A DNA stretch of 64,000 nucleotides from NCBI RefSeq assembly GCF_964204645.1, contig NC_134030.1, forward strand, positions 9,608,278-9,672,277, in the 5' to 3' direction. The notes under the pieces are model-generated. The model was not told where the DNA came from and made no database searches. It was given only the letters and a program-made list of their open reading frames with translations. The position numbers and the translations under genes were made by a program. The stretch is from Tubulanus polymorphus. Taxonomy: Eukaryota > Nemertea > Palaeonemertea > Tubulaniformes > Tubulanidae. Positions 33,337-46,873 of the stretch are shown piece by piece (positions within the stretch are counted from its first letter, which is position 1; the number at the start of each line of letters is the position of its first letter).

Positions 33337-36300
33337 ATGGTGAGTTTTACTCGGCTTCCGGCTTATTTTCCATCGCCAGATGAGATTTCTCCTAAAATTC
33401 CTCCAATAAATTTCCGAATAATTTCCAAACCGCGACTCAGTTATTTTGGAAAAAAAGAATATTATTTGAATATCAAAGCGAAGCGTAAAATGGAACCGTA
33501 TCTTTCGTTGCTGCTTTATGACTATTTTCTAAGGTGGTCAGAAGTATATCTTCGATATTCAACATTCGGAGAATACTTTCGAATTTTGGTAATATAGTTT
33601 CGGATATGATTTACTTTACGAGTTAGTATATGATTAACAAAAATGTACACGGTATATCATACGCAATTTCTTAATTCTAAACTATTGTCTTTTTGTACTT
33701 TGAAATGTTCGAAATTATTATAGGCATAACGGTATCATAGCAAAGTCAAAATGCCCTATGTCGTCCACTAGTCGTACGCTATGTTAATTGCTTTATTGAC
33801 AAAGATAATTTCAATACTACTAAAAGGCCCTCATGAGCGAAATCCATTAGGCGTCAAGTGCGTTTATTTTGCAATTTACCCGAGTCCTAAGAAACGGCAA
33901 CTGTTTTCAGTGTATAGATTTCTTCATGCGAGAAGATCTCCAGTGTTTATTTCCTCTTACGAAGCCCCCGACGAGTGTGCCTTGCCAATGGTCTCGAGGT
34001 GATGCGTAGGTCGGCTCGCCCGTTTACGATTATTGTCCGAATATTTTAGAGCACCGACGCACCCCGGGTGGGAATGGGTCTTGTGAGAAATAGCAGGGTA
34101 TTCATTTGTGTTGAGGGTTTTGTCGGTTTACCGATTAATACGATATTTCTTGATTTAGATAGAATGCACCGAAATGTATATCTACATTATATGTTGATTT
34201 TATTCGAATATCTTCTTTCGACACATATATGTATTTCGACCTATAAGCAAAAACCGGCGGTATTAATTCACACAATATTTGATACAATATCTATAAAAAG
34301 AAAAACCGTCAATGTACGTCTCTATTGTGGCCATTTAAGCAAATCGTACCGATTAAATTGGAATGTTCCAATTTCGCTGAAGGGAAGTTGTTTTTTTTAA
34401 TGAGATAACGAACTTTTTAATGGTATAATGCGCGCGCTAGTTCGTGCTTTGATTCATCGTCGTTGTCGTTCATTATACAGGTGTGGGTATTCAAGACTCG
34501 TTCGGGGAACATATTCTTCGATGTTTCTTTTTCAATAGCTTTGAATACCCGCCATATTCGACGCGATGATCGCGTCTACACAAATAAATCATGCGAATTA
34601 ATGCATCGATGACAAACATTTTTTCCTATTACGTATTATACATTTACCATTTAACCAGATCCTAATCACAAAACCTGCCCTAACCATCTGTATAGTTCCC
34701 AAAACCGCATTCCTTTCAATGAAATGGCGTTCGAGTCTTGTTATCAATTCCGGATATCGTTTCTTTCTCGTTGCAGGCTAATCCTTCATCGACGAACCCG
34801 AATCCGATCGTAATGACACAGGAAAAAGACCAGAAAGAGCCGAAGGCGCCTTCGCCGGCTATGGAGGAAAAATCGAAGTAGGTTAAGATTACTAACGTTC
34901 GAACGTTGGAGTAAGCAGACTGATAACTCCTTGGAGTAATAATTTCAAATGATTACTGCAAATTCTTATTTACTATTTATTTTTTTCAATCATTTCAAAT
35001 GATTACTCCAAGATTACTCCAAGCTCTAACATACAAGCACGCATAACGTTTAGACGAATAACATGGAATGACTCTTCAAACAACGTAGGATTCGTATATT
35101 CGATGTAATAAGACATAATTTAGATACGGAGATTCTACTTCAATGATTGCATTTTCCACCTGATGATAGAATCCAGTAACTCATTCGAAAAGACATTCTC
35201 ACAATTAAGACTTTTTTGATATGAACATTTTAGTCCAAATCGGGGTATAGGACTTCTTCAGTAACCATAATTGTGTTTTCGTTACACTCTTGGTGCTCTG
35301 ATTTCATTCGTCAGTTTATTAATTGTGTGCTTGATGTGTGAGTGCGATGAATGTAATATGGATGATTTGGGTGAGGCCCAGATAGACTGTTTCAGTCGCT
35401 CCGTATAGCCTCCATTATTCTGCTTCATTTTTCTTCCTTATTCTATATGTATAACATCATCCAATAATGTGACACTTTTATGAAAATGAATTTCAATTTC
35501 AATGTTATTCTCACGGATTAAGCGAAAATCAGGAATACGTTCTAGAAGGAACGCTATCTTACAACATAGGATTGATAGGTAATGGAACATATTGTTATAG
35601 TTTACACTACAAAGCCTAGTAAATGTATTGAACACAAGACGCATAACATCATGTCCCATTAATCAACATTATTATGCCGTTCGGCCGGTGAAAAAATACT
35701 CGCGTCGTGGCTTTGACTTCGTGGCGCATATTAAAAGCGTTTTGAAGTCAAGTTTTGCCTACGCAGATCAAAGATATAAATGCCTTATATCAAAGTATTT
35801 TTACATGTGTGTGTTCCTTCGTTCTGATTCTGCTGTATAGAAAGAACGTTTTTAAGAAAAACGGCTGAAACATTCTCTTGTTGACCGATATTCCTAATTT
35901 CCATACACCTTGAGCTATTGTTCATACAAATGGTATGTTCTATTCAATTCTTCTCTTTTTTTCTAGGGCTGCTTATTCTCGTTTGTACACGCTAACTGTT
36001 GCTTCAAAGCAGTCCTTCATTTAATACTATAACAGCCTTAATGTATATTGTTTATTCATTAATCCTGTTGGAATTTCATATAGAAAAAATCATATCGTAT
36101 CAAACCAATGTGTAGGGACTCGGTTAGCGGCGTGATGTAGGATAAGGCCACATAAAATCCTAAATCAATTCAGTTTTTTTTGCTCCATTCATACGTATTC
36201 TATACTTCGTTATCTAAAGACTATTAGAAATACATCGATTGGGCTTCCACAGCAATACACTCGTAGTAGAATCTAATCGATTCGCCACGCAGTTGCCGTC

Positions 36301-39300
36301 GGTAATTCTTTTTTACTCAGTAGACAATATCGATTTTTGACAGACATTTCATGTCGTGAATCTTCGGCGTGTGACATATTTCGGTTGGTCTTTTTAATTA
36401 TTCGGATTAGCGGGTAGCTGTGGGGGTAAATAAAATCTCTGCCGCGCAGACCGTGCGCTGTTTTGCGGGCATTTCCTACGTCGGTGTGTTGATCGCATTA
36501 GTTTCGGATTAATCGGTTGACGACGTGCCCCCGAAGCCGGTAATGGCGTCGCGTTAGCGGCGTAATTCCGCTGTATCAACAGTTGCAGGAGATACAGCCG
36601 ATCGATTCGAGATTATGCGCCGATGAAACGAACGCTAGCGCAGGTCTCGTATATTCGACCGGTCGTGACGAGCGCATTTCCGGAGCAATTATCGTTCGAA
36701 TTACGAGACGTCATTTTCTCGATGATTAGCACCAGTCTGAGTGTGTTCGTCGTCGTGGCGGACTTCTTAAAATAGATCTAACGAAACGAATATTTCATGA
36801 ACTTACACGTCTCAAGATGTACTCCAAAATGGACGAGTTTCCTTAGATTGGTCTACCGACAAGATAGAGCCAGGTACACGTACACGGTTCAACATGCGTT
36901 GCAGCGATGAAAGGAAGACGTGTCTTTGTATTTGGTTACTTTGTTTACTTATGCCTATGGCTCATCCTAGAGCATAGGCCATCAAATAAGTCAACTCTGG
37001 TTTCTTCTGTCTCTACCTGTGTTTTCTACTTGGTGGTTCCACGTGAGGCCCATGTTTTTCAGGTTTTTAAGAAGATCTCGTCATCACGTCGGTATCGGTA
37101 TTTTTTTCCATTTTGGAGGGTAACACCCCTTCAAGATATAAGCTGCGATCACACGAGAGTATCTTTGGCCCGACCAAAACCGCCGAACCAGGCCCGAGCA
37201 AAATTTTAGTGAGTTACAATTGAAAATTTGCGTTGATCTACTTCCCTAACGTCTCCGAGATATACCGTTATTATTGATCAGTGACGCTTTAGGTGACATA
37301 CCTTCCAGTGATAAGTGATAAGAGCTCATTGGTTCCCCGACCGCATAGCGAGATTCTCTAGATAAGTCATGTAATTCGTAAATTCCCTTATTCGTTAGTT
37401 CGCGTACTGGATATATGGATATTCTATGTAATGGCTGACGAGTTTTCAAAATTGATGACAAGTCTAGGAACACGAACATTAGATGGTTTGTCGTAAGTAG
37501 GCAGTCGTGAATATATATATTGCATGGCACACGCTAAACGATTGCGTCATAGTTTTTCCAAATTTCGGAAAAAGACTTAAAACGAAAAATGTGCTCGGCA
37601 AAAAATCTGCCACGAAACCGCTGCAATAGGTGAACATTTGAACCGTAGACGTAAATACGTAAATGTGACCGAAGCAAGTTTTAGAAGTTGACACGCTAGC
37701 CGGTGGAATCAATATTCGTTAAGTCGAGACTGATTTATCAAATATTGATTCTCAACTCTGTCGGCGTTAATCAAAAGTCAATATGCAGAGCTAACCGAAT
37801 ACGATGTTAGTAGATGGAAAGTCTAAATGGGAAAATTCAATAACGATCGTTTCTCTGACATCGTCGCCTGACCACGAGGAAAGCAATTATCATCGGAGTT
37901 CAAAATATCGAATCTTAATCGTTGAAGGCAACAGTCATTTTGTATTATTCAGACGTACACGTCGCTCTGGCAGCAGCCACAACTAATTAAACTTACATCA
38001 TCGCTTCTCGAACTTCATTATCTTAATGCGTCTCCTGGTATCAATATATGATAACGTAATTCGTTCATTCTCTAACGTTTTCTTTGTAACGCATATTTTG
38101 TTCTATATAGATGCTCCACCTCTGTAGCGGACGAAGAAATCACCGACGAAACCCAGCAGATGTCACGCATGGACTTGTACATAGACATACCTAGTCCTGA
38201 AAACATTTTACCCCATATTGATCTAATAAAAAGGTTAACTCACTAACCACTCACTCAAATTTAGAATCTCTACTTCACTTACGACTTCTCAAAAATGGAA
38301 TTCTTAATTTCCAGCACGCACTTAATGAACACATTAATTGGCATTGTTTTTAACTACTTATGCACATATCGTTACGTCACGCGTTCGTGTGTAAACAAAT
38401 ACCAAAGCGTTTAGCGTGATCTATATGTGAGTGATAAAAATGTCTCGCCTTCTTGTCATGCATGTCCTATCAGCATTTACGTACGCGTTATCCTTTGCAA
38501 ATGGATTGATCTACATTACTTTCAGGGCACGTCGTCATATAATGCAAATTTGAATAGTTTGTAAATACATGTATATATCATACCATCGTGTTGCTACGCA
38601 TTTGAACCCATGGTCTTATTTTGAAATATTCCGTATAAGGTTTAATATGTATAGTTATCATTTTATGGTAAAATACTCATTATACTACTTGTAGGCAATA
38701 GCCTTACATGCCTATTTACACAGTTTAACATATCGTCGATGATAGAGTTGGAACACGAAAATTTCATTTATAATGTTGCAATATTGTTAAGGTCATAGAC
38801 GGACAATTTCAAACTTTGGAAATGATTTTGATAACGACGCTACAAGTTGATTACACCGTCAACACGGTGTTTGTCGCATGGCTTTGGTTAGCAAAGTAAA
38901 GTATTCGACACTCAAAGTTCTTCTTATCTATTTCATTCGTTGATGAATTCAAATGTTGGCGCGGATCGTGTATGGCTGATCGATTTCATAATGAATTACA
39001 ATTGATGAACCTTTCCGTATTTTTTTACAGAATGATTATGGAAGTAACACCGCAGAAGAAAGGCGGCACCTTTCACTTCCCATGGGGAGGCGGTATTGTA
39101 GTGCCGTTCGGGCTGTTCGGGAAGAAAGAGAGCATCGTAGCTAAGATGATCGCTCCCTCGGAACGCCACTTGCATATTCCAAAAATGAGACCAGACGAGA
39201 AACTCCTTAGCGAGGTTAGATTGACAAATTTACATAAAAGTAGTTGAACACTTAAAACCTATTTTCCCTGGGTAATATAGTTCTCTAGACTGGTGATCAA

Positions 39301-42300
39301 CAACTCGGGTTTTCTCTAATGACATCATTCTGGGATTCCGATCGGGTGTTGGTGCCTGCCCTTGACTCGGTTCAGCAGGTTATTCCAAACATCAGAGGAA
39401 ACCCCAGTTGGTGAACAAGTCTAGATAACTAGATGAATGCTCCAGTAGGTTAAGCTTTAGCATCCATTAAAAATTAATTTAAATGGTTCAACTATAACAA
39501 GAAACCGGGATAGAAGAATCTGCACAATTCTATGTTTAATATAATATGCTTTAAATATATTATGTAATGCTTTTGCATTCTTGAAATTGGATATACGTAA
39601 TGATGTACGCGCGCAAATTCTCTGCATTCTGCTCTTAAAGTACGCATGATCAGCATAAATAAGACTTTGTTTTGTGTCACTGGGTTATTCATAGATGAAA
39701 TATCAATGATTTATTCATCCAATGCGATTTATGTCATTATGCCATCTGTATCGATCATGTAACCGCGCGACATCCGCCTCCGACAGTGCCACACTACGGC
39801 ACAATACTCACCCGCAATACCACACGTACGCACGTTCATAGAGTCTTTTTTAAATCATTTCAAAAATAAATTTCATATTGCAATATGCTTAGTTGCTATG
39901 CTATGCTCATTAGCTGTTATTGCTATGATGCTACGAAATCATAGTGACTTTTCATGCTGTCATCGAAATACAAACCAATGCATACGGGATATAAAAGCAG
40001 GGTGGATCCGGGATTAGACATAGCGGGATTCCGAGGTAAATGTTAATCAGCTATGTAGCAACTTTTCGGGAGATTTCTTTTTTGGGGGTTAGGAATTTGA
40101 AAAATAAAAGCCTCCAGATGCATTTTCCTGCATTAAACCAGTTAACGAGATTAACATTTAGTGACGGAGGCGTTACTACTGATTTGGAATAGCAGTGTTA
40201 AAAGAAAAATAATTTTTTTCAGAGGGGAGGGGATTCCACCTGACACCCGGAATCCCCTCCTGGATATATCCTGCATATGAATGACGTAGCATTTCGAATT
40301 CGTTTTGTAGGTTTATCTGATCGCTTCAAAGAACTACACGTTCAAGAAAGGCCTGACGATCGAAATTCCCGTGTATGACGAAGATCTGACACTTTTCGAA
40401 ATGAGACTCATGTTTAAAAAGAATGGATCTGAAGAGGATTGGACACAATTGGATTTCACCTTTAACGTAAGCTCCTAAAAAACGTACCTAGTCGCGTAAC
40501 TACTTTCAACTGATTAAACTGGTTTTTTCCGAGTTGGCTATCTCGGAGTAAAACTCTAGAACTTTTTTTGACGCCATGAAAACCGTAACAATAATGTTTA
40601 TATACATTGATGGAATGAGTTATCTAAGGGGTACTGTTTGAGTCGATGTGCACTGCATCATCAATATTATCGTAATAATTACGATTGTGAATTTTGGTAG
40701 GTTATTTTGTAATTGAAAATAATTCATAGTATCTAACTTTGATAATCCTTTTTGAGAAGATGTGTACTACGTCATCAATATATTGGGGCTAGACTGGTTG
40801 CCGATCAATGCAATTCAATTAGATATATCCAAGCTCTGAATAACTTTATTGATCCTAAATGTTATATGATGTTCTATCATATGAAATGAAATTCCATTCA
40901 ATTTTTTTCTAGAGTCGGTGAGATAATCAGTTTGAATAGATCAATTGATTTAAAGCCCATTTCATCGGAATTTAACACCTAGATTATTATGCCTTGATGG
41001 ATGATTGGTTATAAAATCCGATAGAAAGAGCGAAAAACTGGTACTGTTACGCGGTTCATTCCTTTTGTCTTATATCCGCATTCTCATCGACAGGCTAATT
41101 CGAAAAACGTCAGTTTGATCACCGATAGCCTGGGGATGTTTGTCGTGACGTCACGGCCAAAAGCTGAACGATTCGAAGTGTCGCCGAACGGAATACTGTA
41201 CAACGCCAAAATCAACCATCTGATCACTGTCCGATTCCCGAAAAAGACCGTCGACAAGCCGATGAACTGCGAAATACAAGTAAGTATAGAGATCTCGCAC
41301 GTGTGAAGCAAAGTCGCTTCATACATGAAGGAGTTGCTGATAACTTATTGATTATCACTACAAGTATATATGACTTAAAAACTCTCTAGTGGGCGAATGT
41401 TTTTTGAATGGTGTTGAAGCATTTTTTGCTTTTTGTTCACTTTTATCAAAGTTCTTAAGCGAGCGCTACTTTCAAACGACTGTATGACCGCTTCCTTTCA
41501 ACACAGTAAGACATCTCTAGAGCGTACTGATGCAGGTTGAGCAGTCAGCAGGTTTGACTTGTGGAAATCGAAGTTATGAGTCTGGCACCTGTCAGGCGAC
41601 CACCCTTGAAAAATCATCGATTACATCGTCCAGCCCCATTTGACAACGACAGTGAAAGAGTTTTTTAATATCGATATTTCTATCACGCACCGATTGTGTT
41701 TGACCAATGAATTATATCAATTGACGATACTTTAATCATGAATTAAGATACTTCCTCAATGTACTAAATTTGACAACAAAACTACCAATGCAGCAAACAA
41801 AAGTCGAAAATATTTACAATAAGTGAATGACCCCCGCACGGTTCCCACTTATGAAACTCTGAAAAAAATGCTCATTGATGATGAAAAGTCCATTAAAACA
41901 CAATTTCGACCTAAATACATATTGTACACTCAATATAGATAAGAATATGAAGAATACCTATGATAGCAACATAATTTGGATACAAATATCAAACACATGC
42001 TCGGGTATGATTGAAAGGACAACCCCAAGCCGAAGGGTGAACTAACCAGATATAAATGTTTTGTTTGTATGCATTTACTCTCTTATATATAGCCTGTCGT
42101 ATGCATTCGGTGAAATGAATTTGAACATTATGATGAAAATGCATTTTTTGCTAAATAAAATGATATCGCATTTTTTAGATTCACAAAATACCACACGAAA
42201 AGATCGAACTCGCTAAACAGTTGTACGGTAGCGAATGCAACGACGTGCTTTCGATATCCGAGTTTTACGACGTGCAATGCCCCGACGAGTTCTATCGGGA

Positions 42301-44772
42301 ATTTCGTCGAGCCGTGTCCATCAAGATACCACTCCTACGACACAGCGACAGCGCCGATATCGAACAGGCGACGACGCTAGATGGCGAATGCGTCGACCGA
42401 CCGGGAACCGGGCAGACGGAAGAAGACCTTGAGGGAATGGCGGTTATGCAGAAAAAGAAGGACGGATGGGAACTCGTCGAAAGCAATTTGAAATTCACAC
42501 GGTCGACGATTACCTTCGATACAAAAGCACTGGGCCGGTAAGCGAATGTATACCTTTTAGATATAGAATATAACAGTGGAACCTCGTTACAGCGAACCTC
42601 AAGGGACGAGAAAATAAGTTCGTCATTGGAACAATTGCATTATCTTTTTTTTTTCATATGAAGTTTATGATCAAAAATACCAATACACGAATACAGTATA
42701 CACACTAGCAAAGCGTCAATCTGACATTTTATGCCGTGTTGAATAAAAATAGTTTTACATAATATATTGTCACGATGTTTTGAAATATAAAAATACAACA
42801 GAGTGTTAGTTGTGTCATTTACGGGTTAAGGTGGTTGTTTTCTGTGCTCATATTTCCAGGGACGGGGTAAATATTCATTACATATTATTCAGATTTTTCC
42901 GAATGAAATTGGCAGTATTTGATTTTTACTTATTGTTCGACATTGTTCGAAGTTGAGATATTTGTCGCCATGAAGAAGAAAAAAGCATTTTGATTTGATA
43001 TTAAGGGTGTCAGATATACTGAAAAGATTGTTCTGTTCAAAAAAGAGATAGAGTTGGAGAATTGCAGTTATTGCATGATTGCGTTTGTATTGTTCGGTAA
43101 AAGCGACAGTTTGTTTTAAGAAATCCTTAAAATTGTCCTTTTGGAATGAAATCCTATGTTCGTAATAACCGATGAATGCTAGTCTATCCAAGGCCGTATT
43201 AACGAGGTTCCACTATACGAATGTCGATATACTTTATGGATGTAATTTGTCATGTATATTCAATTTAGATTCTGTATCGTGCGATGCAAGCCCGGTCGCA
43301 AACCCAGACTGAAATTTGCGCTACCGCATATAGAAAGCCTACAAGAGAAAATACGAGGGGAAATACTGACTTTCGTGCATATACAACCGAAACTATGGCG
43401 AATGCTGTTCGAAGTTGTCGATTCCGAACTAGAGGACATTATCACTACCGAACGAACAGAAGCCGGTTGGAAGCGCGTCCCGAAAATACAAAGACCGCCG
43501 GAAATCAACGACGAACCCGAATTCCAATCGAGACGAATGCGACGACACCGCGCATCGATCGCTTCGAATTCGGACTCGCAATCGAACGAAACCGACGCGT
43601 TGGCGTTGGTGAACGGTTCCACGTTCATGGTGGCCCTCGGCAACGGTATACAGATACGCGAGAATACCCCCGATGAGCGGAAACTTCTTCAATTTCACCA
43701 AAAAATGACCGACAACTATACGTACTTCGAGGTCGTACCGGATGCGCCGAAGCCGAAGCCAAAACGCGTCGAGTTCGCCGACGAGCTCGCCAACGAAAAC
43801 AAGGAGAACAATAACCTCGACCCGCTTGCCGCTGCTACGACGAGCCAGAAACACTGCAGCGGCCAGCTGGCGGTGATAAATATCTATCAATACGACGCCG
43901 AGGAAGAGCAGAAAAAATTCCCCAATCGCAACGTGATTCGGACTTACAATCTGAGCATGAACGACGCCGATATCGCCGAATACCATCGGCCGCCGACCCC
44001 CGAACCGGAGCCGCAACAAGAGGTGAAAGCCCTCAACGAGGTTATACACATGCCTCAGACGAAGACAATCGAAAACGAGACGGCGACAGTCACCAATAAT
44101 AAAGTGAGGAACTTCAACACGCCGTCATTCGCTAGATTGACCAAGACACAACGTCCAGTTCAAAAGGGTATGTATCTTCATTGGCAATATCATCAGCACA
44201 TCATGAGGGTGTATGCCGAGTAGGAGATATGTGAGAAATGTCGTTATATTACAGATATTACAGCGAATATACCTATATACAATGTTCCTCCCAATCGACA
44301 TTGTCGGTTACTTCGTGGAACAAAGATTAGAAATTCAAATCACATTTCTAGATATTTTGATATTGATTCCCGTTCAACGATATCCGGCATTCTTCACCTC
44401 TAATTACATATTGTGTAATCTCGTTTCGTATTTTCAGTTTCCAAAGAATCGAAAGTTCTCACTAGCAGAAGTATGCAGATCTTGGCGCGGGAAATCGAGC
44501 AGGGCCTGACGTTAGCCGTCCACCTTGACCTTCCCGATTCGGCTATCACGGGGATCGGGTTCGATTCGCTTTCGAATGGACACAGTCTTGTAGACGTTAC
44601 GTACAAGGTGTTGTTGCGCTGGAAACGCTCTTTCAAAAGCAAAGACAGAGACCAACAGGTCGATAACCTTGTTCTCGCGCTGAAAGAGATGGGCCGATTC
44701 GACATCGCGGCAGTCGTAATGGACCGACACCGACAAAACGCTGAGCTTTCTCCCGATTGCTTCAAATATTAA
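33337..44772 (+). CDS. DTHD1: Death domain-containing protein 1-like (ZU5 plus Death domain), complete
   Basis: Exons: 33337-33339 (ATG only, followed by GTGAGT), 34777-34877, 38111-38233, 39031-39214, 40311-40466, 41094-41279, 42179-42537, 43269-44167, 44438-44772. All have GT-AG borders and phases close exactly to 781 residues. After an acidic N-terminus, residues about 80-250 form a ZU5-type domain (GGGIVVPFGLF, KKGLTIEIPVYDED). A second ZU5/UPA-like region follows (IHKIPHEKIELAKQL, DVQCPDEFYREFRR, then WKRVPKIQ). A charged linker precedes a C-terminal Death domain from about 690 (RSMQILAREIEQG...WKRSFKSKDRDQQVDNLVLAL). Domain order fits DTHD1, a poorly studied cytoplasmic protein; a signalling-adaptor role is inferred. 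Other ZU5-Death proteins (UNC5, PIDD, ankyrin) fit less well because no transmembrane, LRR or ankyrin segments occur. If the split start is wrong, the next in-frame ATG is at 34813. Confidence 0.82.
36360..36780. promoter_or_regulatory. CpG-rich island in DTHD1-like intron 2
   Basis: CG dinucleotides are clearly denser than in the surrounding AT-rich intron (34878-38110), with no open frame that resembles protein and no splice-bounded exon. It could be an internal promoter or enhancer, or an unrelated CpG-rich relic. The basis is composition only. Confidence 0.25.
40563..40920 (+). repeat. TTTTTGACGCC-family repeat, copy D, in a DTHD1-like intron
   Basis: It begins TTTTTTTGACGCCATGAAAACCG and carries GTGTACTACGTCATCAATAT and GACTGGTTGCCGATCAATGC. 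The right end is eroded. It lies in the intron 40467-41093 in the sense orientation. Confidence 0.7.
42573..43214. mobile_element. pogo/Tigger-like element filling a DTHD1-like intron
   Basis: The left end ACAGTGGAACCTCGTTACAGC and the right end TAACGAGGTTCCACTATA are inverted repeats of Tigger type. At about 640 bp it occupies nearly all of the intron 42538-43268, leaving about 35 bp at the donor side and 54 bp at the acceptor side. No transposase motif is recognised; the 100-codon minus frame inside has no known domain. Confidence 0.7.
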
Positions 44773-45112
44773 AAGATCGGACCTGTTTGTGATGGGGTGA
44801 CAGTTTAAATAGTTCTCAAACATTAGTGATATACGTCTCACGTCGAGGATTTGTCAATTGCAAAATATCAAACGAACAAACGTGCTCATCGAAATGGATT
44901 CATTTTCCGATTCGAGACGACCGTCGTATAAGGCAGGATGATACGAGTTATTGTGATGATAGTTGAATATCAAGTGACGCTCAGCGCGATAGTATTCATA
45001 AATTTCCGGAGTAGAACCTATACGCAGATTTATCTTTAATGTAACTTGTAAACCGATTTAAGAGGAAATAAGCACAAATAAGACGTCGATTCGTCGTGTG
45101 ATAAACTACTGA

Positions 45113-45118
45113 AATAAA
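45113..45118 (+). terminator. poly(A) signal of the DTHD1-like gene
   Basis: A canonical AATAAA lies about 340 bases beyond the stop codon, within otherwise featureless AT-rich sequence, followed by a T-rich stretch after 45145. It is the best candidate 3' end for the upstream gene. Confidence 0.5.
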
Positions 45119-45178
45119 AGCATGCCTATTGTGATTACCATTGAATTATTATTACGCTTTTTATTAATGATCCATCCT

Positions 45179-45510
45179 CGCTTGCCAGGGTTTGATTGTC
45201 TCCCGCCGGAAGCTCACGCTAACACAAACCCTTCATTGGTCTATTACACTGCCAAAAGATTGAGCGGATAGGTTCCCGCTCAGCACCCACCAGTCTATGT
45301 ATCTATCCAATTGGATCGTGGTATTTATAGAGCAAACGTCGTGTCGGTAAAACGCATCTAATTGGCGAGATATATATAGACTGGTGGGCGCTAAGCGGTA
45401 ACCTGTCCGCCCAAATCGTGGGCGATGTGATAGACCAATGAAGGATTTGCGGTCGGGTTTGTGTAGGTGTGAGCTCCAGCGGGCGGCAATCAAACCCTGG
45501 CAAGCGAAGA
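45179..45510. mobile_element. foldback element with arms of about 150 bp
   Basis: TCGCTTGCCAGGGTTTGATTG at the left is mirrored by CAATCAAACCCTGGCAAGCGA at the right. Further paired blocks continue inward (ACACAAACC / GGTTTGTGT, TTCATTGGTCTAT / ATAGACCAATGAA, CCACCAGTCTAT / ATAGACTGGTGG). Only the centre (about 45310-45360) is unpaired. It is non-coding and sits shortly after the DTHD1-like gene. Confidence 0.75.
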
Positions 45511-46616
45511 TATTGTTGATCTTAAAATAGGGATTGACCCTCCTATTTATTTAATTGGTAGACTTCGTTTGATTTTTTTGGTGTTCCTTTCAGCATTTTT
45601 CTCTTTAAATCGATAATTGGACATTTCGGTTCCGGTTCATTCAAACGATCTCCCAACCAGCCTGAACCGGCAAGCGACTGATTGGGCGTATCTTCTCGTT
45701 AACGATAGTAACGGATTCGACAGACCCGGAAGCAGTTTCTTTCGACGTTTCTTGGTTAAATTAAGCTTGAGACAGAGTGAAACGATTTTTTTTACCTAGC
45801 CAAATCTTAACTCATGGCCGTCGAACTCGGTTCACGACGCTGCGTATATGACAATCTCGTAGTCCATACATATGACACTCACTAACAGTAGCGTCATTTT
45901 CGTAATATCTTGAGCTATGATAATCTATATTCAACTTCATTGACGTAAGTGAGCGGAACTGTTGTTGGAAATTGCGCATTTTTCGAAGTCACCATCTTCC
46001 CGTTGTTATCTATGTTTATCAAGGAAATGCCACCTAGACCACTTATATATGATTCTAAATTACTGTTTGTGCAAAACCAGGTAAGTGCGATATGTACCCC
46101 ACACCTACACAAATGAGGATTGCATACCACACGTGAGAGGGGTGATTTTGAAGTGAGAATTGAATGTACTGTTATCACTGACGTGCATTCTATTAAATTA
46201 TCACCCCAAAGTCGAATACCATTTCAACTATCAATCATCGATTAGGGGAAGATGCTATGAGAAGGGTACATACGAACTTTGTTTATTATCTACTCAAAAT
46301 GTCCTCCTAAGTAGCTGTACTAACCCGCGAAGGGCCATGGACCTTAGGGACGCTTCTTGCTGGATGGGAATAGCTGGTAAACTAGAGAATGAATAAAATT
46401 ACCCATTTGCGTTTCATCGACACAGTGAGGTAATATCATAATCAAAGAATCAAGACACACAACGTTTAGTCCAGAATTCAATTCAATATCCGCTAGAAAT
46501 CATTCTCAGAATAAAATGAATTCGCCCAAGAATAAAGATAATGAATCTATTTATCCGTAAGAAAAACCGAACTCGCAAAAATGGCGATAGTATTTTTTTC
46601 ATCATATTACAGAAGG
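45511..46616. other. intergenic, nothing recognised
   Basis: AT-rich DNA without exon-like segments, RNA genes or inverted repeats that I can support. Confidence 0.4.
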
Positions 46617-46873
46617 TTTTTTGACGCCGTAAAAACCGTTATGATGACGTTTATAATTTTCATGGCCATTAAAACACGGAAGCGCTCAGATACATGATGA
46701 TTTATGATTACATTTCAATATTCCACCCTTGAGCACTGACCTTAACCCACAAAAGATTGATTTAATTCATAGATGATGAATAATCAGTCATACACCAGGT
46801 AACATATTTTCTGAGACACTTACATATGTATTATTTTTCAAGGGGTCAATAAATTTTCAAGTTAGTTTTCTTG
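46617..46873 (+). repeat. TTTTTGACGCC-family repeat, copy E (internally deleted)
   Basis: Both ends are well preserved: GGTTTTTTGACGCCGTAAAAACCGTT and CAAGGGGTCAATAAATTTTCAAGTTAG. The copy is only about 257 bp because the centre with the GTGCACTACGTCA blocks is missing. It is intergenic. Confidence 0.7.

Noticed and set aside
43429-44049. 206-codon minus-strand frame opposite a DTHD1-like exon
   Set aside because: It is a shadow frame of the 899-bp exon, which is in phase with its neighbours. There are no independent motifs.
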